From assembly GCA_031262635.1 (NCBI GenBank), contig JAISHN010000053.1:1-10140 (forward strand): DNA of 10,140 nucleotides. Direction: 5' to 3'. The stretch is from Holosporaceae bacterium. Lineage in GTDB: Bacteria; Pseudomonadota; Alphaproteobacteria; UBA3830. The translations under genes and the position numbers were made by a program. Positions 1 to 6,340 of the stretch are shown here, piece by piece; the stretch's first letter is position 1; every line of letters starts with the position of its first letter. Below the pieces are notes generated by a model. The model was given only the letters and a program-made list of their open reading frames with translations, did no database searches and was not told the origin of the DNA.

Positions 1-62
1 AAGGATCCAAACGATTTTCATGCGTACTCGCCGTCTGGATCCTCGCTTCGCTCAGGATGGCG
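1..62. repeat. Dispersed inverted-repeat element, copy A (cut by window edge)
   Basis: This stretch lines up almost without gaps with 6120-6180: both begin AAGGATCC, both have a variable spacer of about 27 bases, and both then run TGGAT(C/T)C-TTCGCT-(A/-)CGCTCAG(G/A)ATG. By comparison with the fuller copy at 6091-6184, the left arm is mostly outside the window and the right arm is 36-62. It lies beyond the 3' end of the DUF2608 gene. The open reading frame that starts inside it (from 57) is not considered coding. Confidence 0.65.
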
Positions 63-133
63 AGAAAAAGGAAAAGGACGACGAAAAAGCAACATGCCCC
101 CTTTCGTCATCATAGGAGGAGAAGGAGAGACTC

Positions 134-1000
134 CTACGAAACATATTGTATCAATAAACACGGAATATTGAATCGTTGGCATACGCTTTCAAAATTTTTC
201 AGATTCGGCGCTTGGTCGTCTATGAAAACAAAAATATCAGGTTTAGGCAGTAATCCCGTCGTTATAGCCCTTTGTAAAACTTGAGCTTTAGTTAGCTCGC
301 ATATAACAAATTGATTTGGATCCAGCGATCTTCCTAGGTTTGCCGCAGTATTAAGAGTAAGTCCGTCGATAGTTATGCTCTTTTGTCGTTTGTACATTCT
401 TCCGTAGGACGGCGCCTCTTCATATTCTACCGAAACGCCGCTTAGTTCTCGCAGCTTATCTATAGATAATTCTCCTGCGTCGCGTATTTCAAAGGCTTTT
501 TGCAAACTGCAGCGTCGGACGTAACGCGCGTAGAGAATTCCGCGTTCAAAATCGCAGATATCTCCGCAAGAAGCGTCCTTAAAATGCTGATAATTTTGCC
601 ATAAAAACGGCGAAGGAAAGCGAATTCCCAACGCGTCCATATTGTCTCTAGTAATTCCCGCGGCTGCGTTTATCCTTGCGGTAAGGGCAAAAATAGAAAA
701 CTTCGCGCGCCATCCTTCAATTATTTCTGGAATTCGTTCCTCCATTAATTTAGGAGCCTTAAGAGCCGCTAAGCTATTCATTAAAGTCTCGTCGATATCC
801 AAACAAATCGTCGCGTTCTTGTATGGCGAAGCAAGCAAATCAACGACATATTCATTTATCTGATCCCAATCTCTAATTTTTTCAATTTGACTGACCGCAG
901 ATCTTGGATAGATCGGTAAATTTGGAAGAGATCTAGTCGCGCGGACGTCGTTCAAAAAAATTGCGGCCATTATCGCCGTGAAATATTTTAGTAAATTCAT
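134..1000 (-). CDS. Secreted DUF2608 family protein (HAD-like fold)
   Basis: A complete 288-residue protein with an export signal (residues 1-21, hydrophobic YFTAIMAAIF core). It carries HAD-superfamily hallmarks in order: motif I as D68-I-D70-E-T-L, motif II threonine in LTAR (106-109), a GILY segment (154-157) like the conserved block of DUF2608 proteins, K238 in a KAQVLQRAI stretch, and acidic motif IV FIDD (259-262). These fit an acid-phosphatase-like Mg-dependent hydrolase, but DUF2608 has no assigned reaction and the substrate cannot be read here. From general knowledge, the family is found in host-associated bacteria such as Legionella and Holosporales relatives, so a periplasmic or secreted role towards a host is possible; this is inference. 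The ATG at 1000 is chosen because the signal peptide begins there. Only a weak purine run (AAGAAAAA) precedes it. It is divergent from the 1161 gene. Confidence 0.8.
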   Translation of the reverse strand: MNLLKYFTAIMAAIFLNDVRATRSLPNLPIYPRSAVSQIEKIRDWDQINEYVVDLLASPYKNATICLDIDETLMNSLAALKAPKLMEERIPEIIEGWRAKFSIFALTARINAAAGITRDNMDALGIRFPSPFLWQNYQHFKDASCGDICDFERGILYARYVRRCSLQKAFEIRDAGELSIDKLRELSGVSVEYEEAPSYGRMYKRQKSITIDGLTLNTAANLGRSLDPNQFVICELTKAQVLQRAITTGLLPKPDIFVFIDDQAPNLKNFESVCQRFNIPCLLIQYVS

Positions 1001-1160
1001 TTTAATTTTTCTTATCTAAATTACCAAACAAAATATAGATTTTTAACAAAAAATCAACATTTTTCTTCCATAAAAAATATTTATTTTTTTATTATTTTTA
1101 ATAAAAAAGTAATTTTTTGTTGAGATAATATGCCGAGAAAACAACTCTTGGAGGCGCGAA
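1001..1160. promoter_or_regulatory. AT-rich divergent intergenic region with AT-only hairpin
   Basis: This gap separates two divergent genes for exported proteins and is made almost wholly of A and T, unlike its surroundings. It contains a near-perfect dyad, TTATTTTTTTATT at 1081-1093 and AATAAAAAAGTAA at 1100-1112, giving a 13-bp stem with one T-G wobble, a 6-nt loop and a following run of six T. On the plus strand this resembles an attenuator or terminator upstream of the 1161 gene. A -10-like GATAAT follows at 1124-1129 without a good -35 box. On the minus strand TTGATT followed by a TATTTT/TATATT box is a weak promoter candidate. Which of these act is not decidable from sequence. Confidence 0.35.
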
Positions 1161-1712
1161 ATGAAAATGATAATCGCATGCCTATTCGCATGTTTTTTTA
1201 ACGGCGCAGTCGCAATGGAAAGACCTTTAGACGCTTCAATGGAAAGGCCTGCGATGAGTCCTGGAATGTTTTCTGGAATAGACGCAATTTCCGGCGTAAC
1301 GGAAAACGGCGTCGCTTTAGTCAATAATCAATTATCGCAACTTTTGTATAATATTACTCCAGATCAACATAGAAAATTGGTTCATCGAATAATGAACGGC
1401 GAGCTTAGGCAAAGCAAATTATCATATAAATGGTGGAGATTTGTCGAAGCGTTTGGCGATCCGTTAAGTCAACTAGGCATGCTGGCCTGCGTGGTGATAC
1501 CTATGATACCCGCCAGTCTAATCGGAAATGAAAAAGTCGCGAGTTTCATGACTTCTATAAGCGGAATGGCTTCTCTCATTCTTTCCAAAGTACACGGATA
1601 CGCGAAAAATAAAACGGAAGAATGGGAAAAAATGGATATAATTTTGCAAGCCATAAGGGACGGAGATATTGAAATAACGGAGCAATCTGAAACGACCGAG
1701 GAAGAAGCATAG
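1161..1712 (+). CDS. Exported or membrane protein of unknown function
   Basis: I do not recognise this 183-residue protein. The start is well supported: GGAGG lies at 1150-1154, six bases before the ATG, and the first 18 residues form a signal peptide (MKM, then hydrophobic IIACLFACFF, ending AVA before M19). A short MERP repeat follows (19-22 and 27-30). Residues 55-100 are polar and probably helical. A hydrophobic segment at about 105-121 (LGMLACVVIPMIPASLIG) and a weaker one at 126-142 suggest a membrane hairpin. The C-terminus is strongly charged and ends in an acidic tail (TEQSETTEEEA). It could be an inner-membrane or secreted protein with a cleaved signal. It is divergent from the DUF2608 gene and converges on the permease gene with a 30-bp gap. 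No catalytic motif or cysteine pair is visible. Confidence 0.7.
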   Translation: MKMIIACLFACFFNGAVAMERPLDASMERPAMSPGMFSGIDAISGVTENGVALVNNQLSQLLYNITPDQHRKLVHRIMNGELRQSKLSYKWWRFVEAFGDPLSQLGMLACVVIPMIPASLIGNEKVASFMTSISGMASLILSKVHGYAKNKTEEWEKMDIILQAIRDGDIEITEQSETTEEEA

Positions 1713-1737
1713 GCGATAGGAGGAGCGAGCGGCAACC

Positions 1738-1756
1738 AAAGCCTAATCCAGGCTTT
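1738..1756. terminator. Short hairpin between convergent genes
   Basis: AAAGCC-TAATCCA-GGCTTT is a perfect 6-bp inverted repeat with a 7-nt loop. It overlaps the permease stop codon (1743-1745) and lies 25 bases past the end of the 183-aa gene. The position suits a bidirectional terminator, but neither strand has a proper T-run after it, so this is tentative. Confidence 0.3.
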
Positions 1757-2645
1757 GTAATTTCCTTCTATTCATCGGGGCGTAGATAATGCTCATGAAT
1801 GCGACGAAGAACAGTAGGGCGGTGGCGGCGGCGGAACCGAAGCCTACGTCGGCGTAATCTACGAGATGTTTGCGAGCGAAAACCGACATAGTCGCGTTCG
1901 CGCTGTTTCCGCTGCTGAGAATGTAGACTAAATCGAAAATTCTCACCGCGTCTAAGGCTCTAAAGATCATCGCTACGATTATCGTCGGCTTCATAAGCGG
2001 AAGAATGATTTTTCTCAACGACCTTGTAAAAGGCACGCCGTCGACTTCCGCCGCTTCGAAACAATCCTGCGGCAGCGATTGCAGTCCGGCGAGCAACAGC
2101 AAGGCCATGTATGGAGTCGTTTTCCAAACGTCGACAAGGATCATCGAGATCAAGCTCAAACTGCTGGACGCGATCCATGGAATAGGAGCCGTTATGATAT
2201 GCGCTCTCAAAAGAATCTCGTTAATGATTCCATACGCGTCGTTCAACATCCAAGCCCACATGCGAGCGGAAACAATAGTAGGAATTGTCCAAGGAACCAG
2301 AACGATCGCTCGCATCCACCCGCGACCTTTGAAATTTCTGTGAAGAATTAGCGCGATTATCATTCCGAGAACAGTTTCTAGCGGCACGGAGACGATAGTT
2401 AAAATAAAAGTGTTTAAAACGGCTTTCCACCAGTCTTGATCCCTCGCCAAGCTTGCGAAATTTTCGATTCCGATAAAATTTGCGTCGCGAAGATTATCTA
2501 ACGTCGCATCGGTAAAGCTAAAATACACGGTTCGCAGCAGCGGCCATCCGGCGCATGCGGCCAAAGCGATCAAACACGGCGCGAGAAACAGCCAGTTCGA
2601 TAAGTTCGACTTCTTAACCTTCTTTTTTATCGGTCCCAGCTTCAT
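1743..2645 (-). CDS. Carbohydrate ABC transporter permease, MalF/UgpA type
   Basis: This is one of the two inner-membrane permeases of a CUT1-class sugar importer. From the ATG at 2645 it is 300 residues, the normal length. Hydrophobic spans fall at about 18-37, 76-101, 113-134, 163-188, 221-243 and 272-291, giving six helices. The cytoplasmic EAA loop that docks on the ATPase is intact: E197-A-A-E-V-D-G, then I-L-P ending near P216. An in-frame TTG at 2651 would add two residues, but the AGG at eight bases before the ATG favours the ATG. The start lies inside the binding-protein gene (32-base overlap), which implies translational coupling. The oddity is what is missing: no MalG-type second permease and no MalK-type ATPase follow, only a convergent unrelated gene. 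The partners must be encoded elsewhere or be lost. Confidence 0.9.
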   Translation of the reverse strand: MKLGPIKKKVKKSNLSNWLFLAPCLIALAACAGWPLLRTVYFSFTDATLDNLRDANFIGIENFASLARDQDWWKAVLNTFILTIVSVPLETVLGMIIALILHRNFKGRGWMRAIVLVPWTIPTIVSARMWAWMLNDAYGIINEILLRAHIITAPIPWIASSSLSLISMILVDVWKTTPYMALLLLAGLQSLPQDCFEAAEVDGVPFTRSLRKIILPLMKPTIIVAMIFRALDAVRIFDLVYILSSGNSANATMSVFARKHLVDYADVGFGSAAATALLFFVAFMSIIYAPMNRRKLQSLD

Positions 2646-4014
2646 CTTCAAAACCTAAAAATTTTTTTATTTTTGTCCAAAAACTCTCGCCCTCTTCCTT
2701 TTCCGGCTTTGTTTCGCCGTTAGTCTTTTTTAAAAGGGAATTAAGCTTTTTGTTAAGTCGATCCAACAGTTTTTTTACGTGGGCTTCCGTCATATTGTCG
2801 TCTTCTATGCTGTTGGTAAGAATGCCGTTTACGACGTTGTAAATCTCCGAGCTAGCTCTAGGATAATTTTTCCCGAAGTCTGCGGAAGGCCTCGCGACGG
2901 CGTTTTCCAGCGAATCGTAGATTTGGGCTAAGAACGGACAACTTTTCAAGACCTCGCGATCTTTATACAAGCTCTTATACGTCGGCGAATATGAATATTT
3001 TGCTCGCAAACGCTGCTGATTTTTGCTCGTCAGGAATTTTATCAAGCTGGCGGCGACTTTTTTATTTTTGGAGTATTTTGAAATAGCCATACACCAACCG
3101 CCGGAAGAACCGCTAGGTTTTCCTTCCTTTGCTCTAGGAGGAATAGCCATTACGCCGACTTTTCCCGCGACCACGGTCGACGGATCGTTTAACAATGCCC
3201 ACGAATAAGGCCAACTTCTCATAAATACGGCGTTTCCAGACTGGAACGCTCCTCGAGCGTCTTCTTCCGAGTAGTTCAAAACGCTCTTGTTTGTAATATT
3301 ATTCAGACACTTGATGATAAACATCGTAGCGTCGACAGCGGCTTCGGAATTTACGGCCGCTTCTCCGTCTTTAACGATTGCTCCGCCGAAAGAATCGACG
3401 AATTCTAAGAAATTGCAAGTCAGTATTTCAAACGCTTTGGCTTGGAAAACGAAGCCGTAAAACTTGTTTTTCTTCTCTGGATCTTTACGCTCTTCATTTT
3501 GAACGTATTTTGCGGTTTCATATAATTCTTCCCACGTCGTCGGAACAGACCGATCGTATTTGTTCAATAGATCTTGACGATAAAAGATGACTCCCGCGTC
3601 CGTATACATCGGCAGCGCGAGCAATTTTCCATCGCTGTATATGCTCGCTACGACCGAATCGAAACAATCGTCTATGTCTATTTCATCTATTTCGCCAGGT
3701 TCGTAAGCTTCGCTTAAGTCGACAAGATAATTGGAGAAAATGCCGACCCAAACATAATCTACCAACAGAACGTCAACGTCGAAAGACTCCGCGCTCAGCC
3801 ACTGCTGATATAACGCAAAACATTCGTTGCTGGCGTGAGGAAGCGTAACGATCTCGACTTCATGTTGTCCGCCGGTAGTTTTTATCCAGTCATTTATCGC
3901 TTCTTTTAATAAAGTAAGCTCCATGCCTTTGGATCGGCAGGTAATTTTAAGCTTCGCGCAATCGGCGCTAAAGAAATGACACACCGCGACGATTGACAGC
4001 AGAATTTTTTTCAT
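2614..4014 (-). CDS. Sugar ABC transporter substrate-binding protein (family 1)
   Basis: A 466-residue periplasmic solute-binding protein of the MalE/UgpB/ThuE class, expected to deliver a carbohydrate to the permease encoded next. A signal peptide (MKKILLSIVAVCHFFSADCA) is followed by a typical two-lobe binding-protein sequence. Seen are the lobe-crossing LPMYTDAGVIFYR (134-146), a PTTWEEL segment (158-164), ARGAFQSGNAVFMRSWPY (253-270) and the GGW region (305-307) near the ligand-facing strand. SADC does not match a lipobox well, so a soluble protein is more likely than a lipoprotein. The protein is about 40 residues longer than usual: a lysine-rich tail from about 412, an aromatic amphipathic stretch FWTKIKKFLGF (445-455) and a charged end encoded within the permease overlap. 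AGAGG lies 8 bases before the ATG. The gene starts 16 bases after aspS, so the two are probably cotranscribed. The sugar cannot be named from sequence. Confidence 0.9.
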   Translation of the reverse strand: MKKILLSIVAVCHFFSADCAKLKITCRSKGMELTLLKEAINDWIKTTGGQHEVEIVTLPHASNECFALYQQWLSAESFDVDVLLVDYVWVGIFSNYLVDLSEAYEPGEIDEIDIDDCFDSVVASIYSDGKLLALPMYTDAGVIFYRQDLLNKYDRSVPTTWEELYETAKYVQNEERKDPEKKNKFYGFVFQAKAFEILTCNFLEFVDSFGGAIVKDGEAAVNSEAAVDATMFIIKCLNNITNKSVLNYSEEDARGAFQSGNAVFMRSWPYSWALLNDPSTVVAGKVGVMAIPPRAKEGKPSGSSGGWCMAISKYSKNKKVAASLIKFLTSKNQQRLRAKYSYSPTYKSLYKDREVLKSCPFLAQIYDSLENAVARPSADFGKNYPRASSEIYNVVNGILTNSIEDDNMTEAHVKKLLDRLNKKLNSLLKKTNGETKPEKEEGESFWTKIKKFLGFEDEAGTDKKEG

Positions 4015-4030
4015 GGGACTAACCTCTGAA

Positions 4031-5812
4031 TTATTTTAGTGTAAATTTTGGCTGTAAATCAAGCTTTATATGAAGTTCTTTTAATTGACTTTCGCTTACG
4101 TTTGAAGGCGCGTTCATCATTAAATCTTGCGCCTTTTGATTCAGAGGAAAAGCAATGACTTCGCGAATGTTTGGTTCTTCGGCTATCAACATGACCATTC
4201 TGTCTACGCCTGGCGCGCATCCTCCGTGCGGCGGCGCTCCGTATTGAAACGCGTTGAACATTCCCTTGAACTTTTCTTTTACGGTTTGCTCGTCGTATCC
4301 CGCTATCGCAAAAGCCTTGATCATTAAATCCGGCAGATGGTTTCTAATGGCGCCGCTTGAAAGCTCGACTCCGTTGCAAACGATATCATACTGATACGCC
4401 TTGATTTTCAATGGATCCATAGTTTCCAACGCTTCCATTCCGCCTTGCGGCATAGAGAACGGATTGTGCGAGAATTCTATCTTTCCCGTTTCTTCGTTAA
4501 GTTCGTACATAGGGTAATCGACGATCCAGCAAAGCTCGAAGCCGCCGGAGCATAGGTTTAGATCGGTTCCAAGCTTCTGTCTGACCAATCCCGCCAGTTT
4601 ATTCGCCGTTTTTTCAATCGCGCAGACGAAAAACACGACTCCGTCTGATTCTAAATTGACGCGATCTTTTAACTTTTTCAACTGCTCTGGACTCAGAAAT
4701 TTCGCGATAGGCCCTCTGGTTTCGCCGCCGGAAAAAACGACGTATCCTAAGCCTGGCATTTCGTTTTCCTTCGCCCAGTCGTTTAATTTGTCGAAAAAGC
4801 TGCGAGGACGCTTGTCCGCGTCTTTTACCGCGATCGCTCTAACGACCGAGCCGTTCTTGACCGCTTCCGCAAAAACCGCGAAGTCGGAGTCGACGAATAT
4901 GTCGCCTACGTTTTCTATAACAAGAGGGTTTCGCAAATCCGGCTTGTCGCTTCCATATCGCAGCATGGAATCTCTGTAAGCAATTCTTTTGAACGGATAC
5001 GGCGAAACGGACTTTTTTGAAAACTCTTTAAAAATCTCGTAAATAACAGGTTCGATCGCGTTAAACACATCTTCTTGTTCGACAAACGACATCTCGAAGT
5101 CTAGCTGATAAAATTCTCCAGGCGATCGATCCGCTCGACTGTCTTCGTCGCGAAAACAAGGCGCGATCTGAAAGTATTTGTCGAATCCGGCGACCATAAG
5201 CAGCTGTTTAAACTGCTGCGGAGCTTGCGGCAGAGCGTAAAACTGTCCTGGATGCAGCCTGCTCGGCACCAAGAAATCGCGGGCGCCTTCCGGCGAACTA
5301 GAGGTTAAAATCGGCGTGTTTATCTCTAGAAATCCCGATTTTCTCATTTTTTCGCGAATGCTAGAAATTATTTCCGACCGCAAAACGATATTTTTATGAG
5401 TTTGCTCCCTTCTTAAATCCAAGAATCTGTATTTTAAACGCGTTTCTTCCGATAAATCCGAAACCGCGCCGACCGTCATAGGAAGATTTTCGACGTAAGA
5501 GAGAACCGTGAATTTTTGTATCCGTATTTCAACCTCTCCGGTTGGATTTTCGCGATTTATAGTGTCGGCCGTTCTTTCGACGACGTTTCCTTCGATTGTG
5601 ACGATACATTCGCAGCGGATTTTTTCAACTTCGCCGAAAATCTCGGCGCTTGAATCAACGACGCATTGCGTAATGCCGTAATGATCTCGTAGATCGACGA
5701 ACAAAAGACTCCCGTGATCCCGCTTCTTATTGACCCAGCCTGATAATTTTACGACTTCGCCTACGTCGGAGCGTCTCAACTCTCCGCAATTATGCGTCCT
5801 ATAAATGCTCAT
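4031..5812 (-). CDS. aspS: Aspartyl-tRNA synthetase (probably non-discriminating)
   Basis: A class II synthetase that charges tRNA with aspartate in the cytoplasm. From the ATG at 5812 it is 593 residues, the normal bacterial length. The order is an N-terminal OB-fold anticodon domain (SGWV..KRDHG, 24-34), a catalytic core with QAPQQFK (196-202) and motif 2 FRDED..RADRSPGEF (220-234), the bacterial GAD insert (about 280-400), and motif 3 GVDRMVML (535-542). An upstream in-frame TTG at 5863 would add 17 residues, but it sits inside the -35 box and the family starts with M-x-x-YRTH, so the ATG at 5812 is correct; AGAGG precedes it by five bases. H33 occupies the place of the histidine linked to relaxed specificity in Pseudomonas AspRS, so this enzyme may also make Asp-tRNA(Asn) for GatCAB. 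The gene heads the unit with the ABC genes. Confidence 0.97.
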   Translation of the reverse strand: MSIYRTHNCGELRRSDVGEVVKLSGWVNKKRDHGSLLFVDLRDHYGITQCVVDSSAEIFGEVEKIRCECIVTIEGNVVERTADTINRENPTGEVEIRIQKFTVLSYVENLPMTVGAVSDLSEETRLKYRFLDLRREQTHKNIVLRSEIISSIREKMRKSGFLEINTPILTSSSPEGARDFLVPSRLHPGQFYALPQAPQQFKQLLMVAGFDKYFQIAPCFRDEDSRADRSPGEFYQLDFEMSFVEQEDVFNAIEPVIYEIFKEFSKKSVSPYPFKRIAYRDSMLRYGSDKPDLRNPLVIENVGDIFVDSDFAVFAEAVKNGSVVRAIAVKDADKRPRSFFDKLNDWAKENEMPGLGYVVFSGGETRGPIAKFLSPEQLKKLKDRVNLESDGVVFFVCAIEKTANKLAGLVRQKLGTDLNLCSGGFELCWIVDYPMYELNEETGKIEFSHNPFSMPQGGMEALETMDPLKIKAYQYDIVCNGVELSSGAIRNHLPDLMIKAFAIAGYDEQTVKEKFKGMFNAFQYGAPPHGGCAPGVDRMVMLIAEEPNIREVIAFPLNQKAQDLMMNAPSNVSESQLKELHIKLDLQPKFTLK

Positions 5813-5834
5813 GATCTCCTCTGGAAAACGAGTC

Positions 5835-5863
5835 ATTATCTTAGAAAGCCGGTATGTTTTCAA
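5835..5863 (-). promoter_or_regulatory. Sigma70-type promoter of aspS
   Basis: Read on the minus strand, a -35 TTGAAA (5858-5863) is followed after exactly 17 bases by a -10 GATAAT (5835-5840). Each box matches the consensus at five of six positions. Transcription would begin near 5828, giving a leader of about 16 bases that carries AGAGG just before the aspS ATG at 5812. No other promoter is visible between aspS and the two ABC genes, so it probably drives all three. Confidence 0.7.
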
Positions 5864-5916
5864 TAGAATTAACGCGGCGTTTGTTGATGGGAAAACGAAG
5901 CGAAGCCAACGTAGCG

Positions 5917-5977
5917 TATAATTTAAGGAGTCGGCATGGTTAGCCTGCTTTCTTCCTATTTACATCGCAGATTGTAG
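5917..5977 (+). other. Orphan -10 / RBS / 13-codon open reading frame
   Basis: A perfect TATAAT (5917-5922) is followed by AAGGAG (5925-5930), a five-base spacer, and an ATG at 5936 that opens a 13-codon frame (MVSLLSSYLHRRL) ending at TAG 5975-5977. No consensus -35 box lies 17 bases upstream, and a TATAAT this close to the RBS could not start a transcript that includes the RBS in the usual way. No plus-strand gene follows for more than 2 kb. It may be a gene relic, a tiny peptide or chance; no function is claimed. Confidence 0.15.
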
Positions 5978-6000
5978 AGGCGAGTGATCATATGCCCTTA
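5971..6000. repeat. TTGTAGRGGC hairpin repeat, copy 1
   Basis: ATTGTAGAGGCG...GCCCTT shares both ends with the copy at 6257-6285 but has a longer middle (GAGTGATCATAT). The copy forms only an imperfect stem through GGC and GCC. It begins inside the tiny open reading frame ending at 5977. It is the most degenerate member of the local set. Confidence 0.4.
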
Positions 6001-6052
6001 CTGATTTTTGGTCAGCTAACTCCGCTTTTACAAAAAAACGAGCGCTACGGAT

Positions 6053-6087
6053 AATGTAGGAGCAGGGTCTGTCTACCCTTATGCTCC
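6053..6087. repeat. Intergenic hairpin related to the TTGTAGG repeats, copy 2
   Basis: AATGTAGG is followed by a long dyad: GAGCA (6060-6064) and GGGT (6065-6068) pair with ACCC (6075-6078) and TGCTC (6082-6086), with a six-base loop and a three-base bulge. The AATGTAGG lead-in resembles the ATTGTAGG lead-in of the other two copies, so it is placed in the same set, although its hairpin sequence differs. Confidence 0.4.
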
Positions 6088-6090
6088 ATT

Positions 6091-6184
6091 TACGTCATCC
6101 TAGAGGCCGCTTACGGCCGAAGGATCCACGCGGTTTTTAAGCTTATTCATCGCATGGATTCTTCGCTACGCTCAGAATGATGTA
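6091..6184. repeat. Dispersed composite inverted-repeat element, copy B
   Basis: The left arm (6091-6131), TACGTCATCCTAGAG...CGAAGGATCCACGCG, and the right arm (6151-6184) are reverse complements of each other with a few substitutions and a short internal insertion. The insertion in the left arm is itself a perfect hairpin, GGCCG-CTTA-CGGCC (6105-6118). The central spacer is about 20 bases. Copy A at 1-62 and a single arm at 9925-9950 are relatives. The form is that of a non-autonomous palindromic repeat placed between genes; whether it moves is not known. Confidence 0.65.
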
Positions 6185-6218
6185 AAAGAAAGAATACCTT
6201 CGATTTAGGGCGACGAAA

Positions 6219-6242
6219 AGAAAAAACGTCGACGTTTTTTCT
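6219..6242. terminator. Perfect 24-bp palindrome, likely bidirectional terminator
   Basis: The palindrome is centred between 6230 and 6231: six A, then CGTCGACG, then six T, extended by a matching AG and CT at the ends. It lies about 100 bases past the stop of the DUF2155 gene, and the arm ends in a T-run on either strand, so it could end that minus-strand operon. The stem would be about 10 bp with a tetraloop. A second GTCGACG occurs nearby at 6248-6254. Confidence 0.5.
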
Positions 6243-6256
6243 CCGCTGTCGACGCG

Positions 6257-6285
6257 AATTGTAGGGGCGATATTCGCCCTTGTTA
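6257..6285. repeat. TTGTAGGGGC hairpin repeat, copy 3
   Basis: AATTGTAGGGGCGA-TAT-TCGCCCTT holds a perfect six-base stem GGGCGA (6265-6270) and TCGCCC (6274-6279) with a three-base loop, extended by a G-T and an A-T pair. This is the best preserved of the three related hairpins in the aspS-DUF2155 gap. A further inverted repeat, GAGGG (6297-6301) and CCCTC (6315-6319), follows before the DUF2155 stop. Confidence 0.5.
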
Positions 6286-6340
6286 GATTGCGCCGCGAGG
6301 GTTCGTATAAGTATCCCTCTCTGTTCAGAATAACCTAGAT

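Noticed and set aside
123..135. AGGAG-AGA-CTCCT hairpin at the DUF2608 stop codon as a terminator
   Set aside because: Only five pairs, a three-base loop and no T-run on the minus strand; it may be chance in a purine-rich stretch.
57..284. Arg/Lys-rich 75-codon plus-strand open frame
   Set aside because: It starts inside a dispersed repeat and runs antisense through the end of the DUF2608 gene; its basic composition comes from the repeat and it has no ribosome site.
1043..1324. 93-codon minus-strand frame across the divergent gap
   Set aside because: It is antisense to the signal peptide and RBS of the 183-aa gene, and its C-terminal half is a translation of AT-only intergenic DNA.
5813..5863. 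N-terminal 17-residue extension of AspRS from TTG 5863
   Set aside because: The TTG is part of the likely -35 box, the extension has no family counterpart, and the ATG at 5812 has a ribosome site.
5864..6340. CRISPR array in the repeat-rich gap
   Set aside because: The repeats are diverged, unevenly spaced and palindromic, without direct repeats of fixed length and unique spacers.
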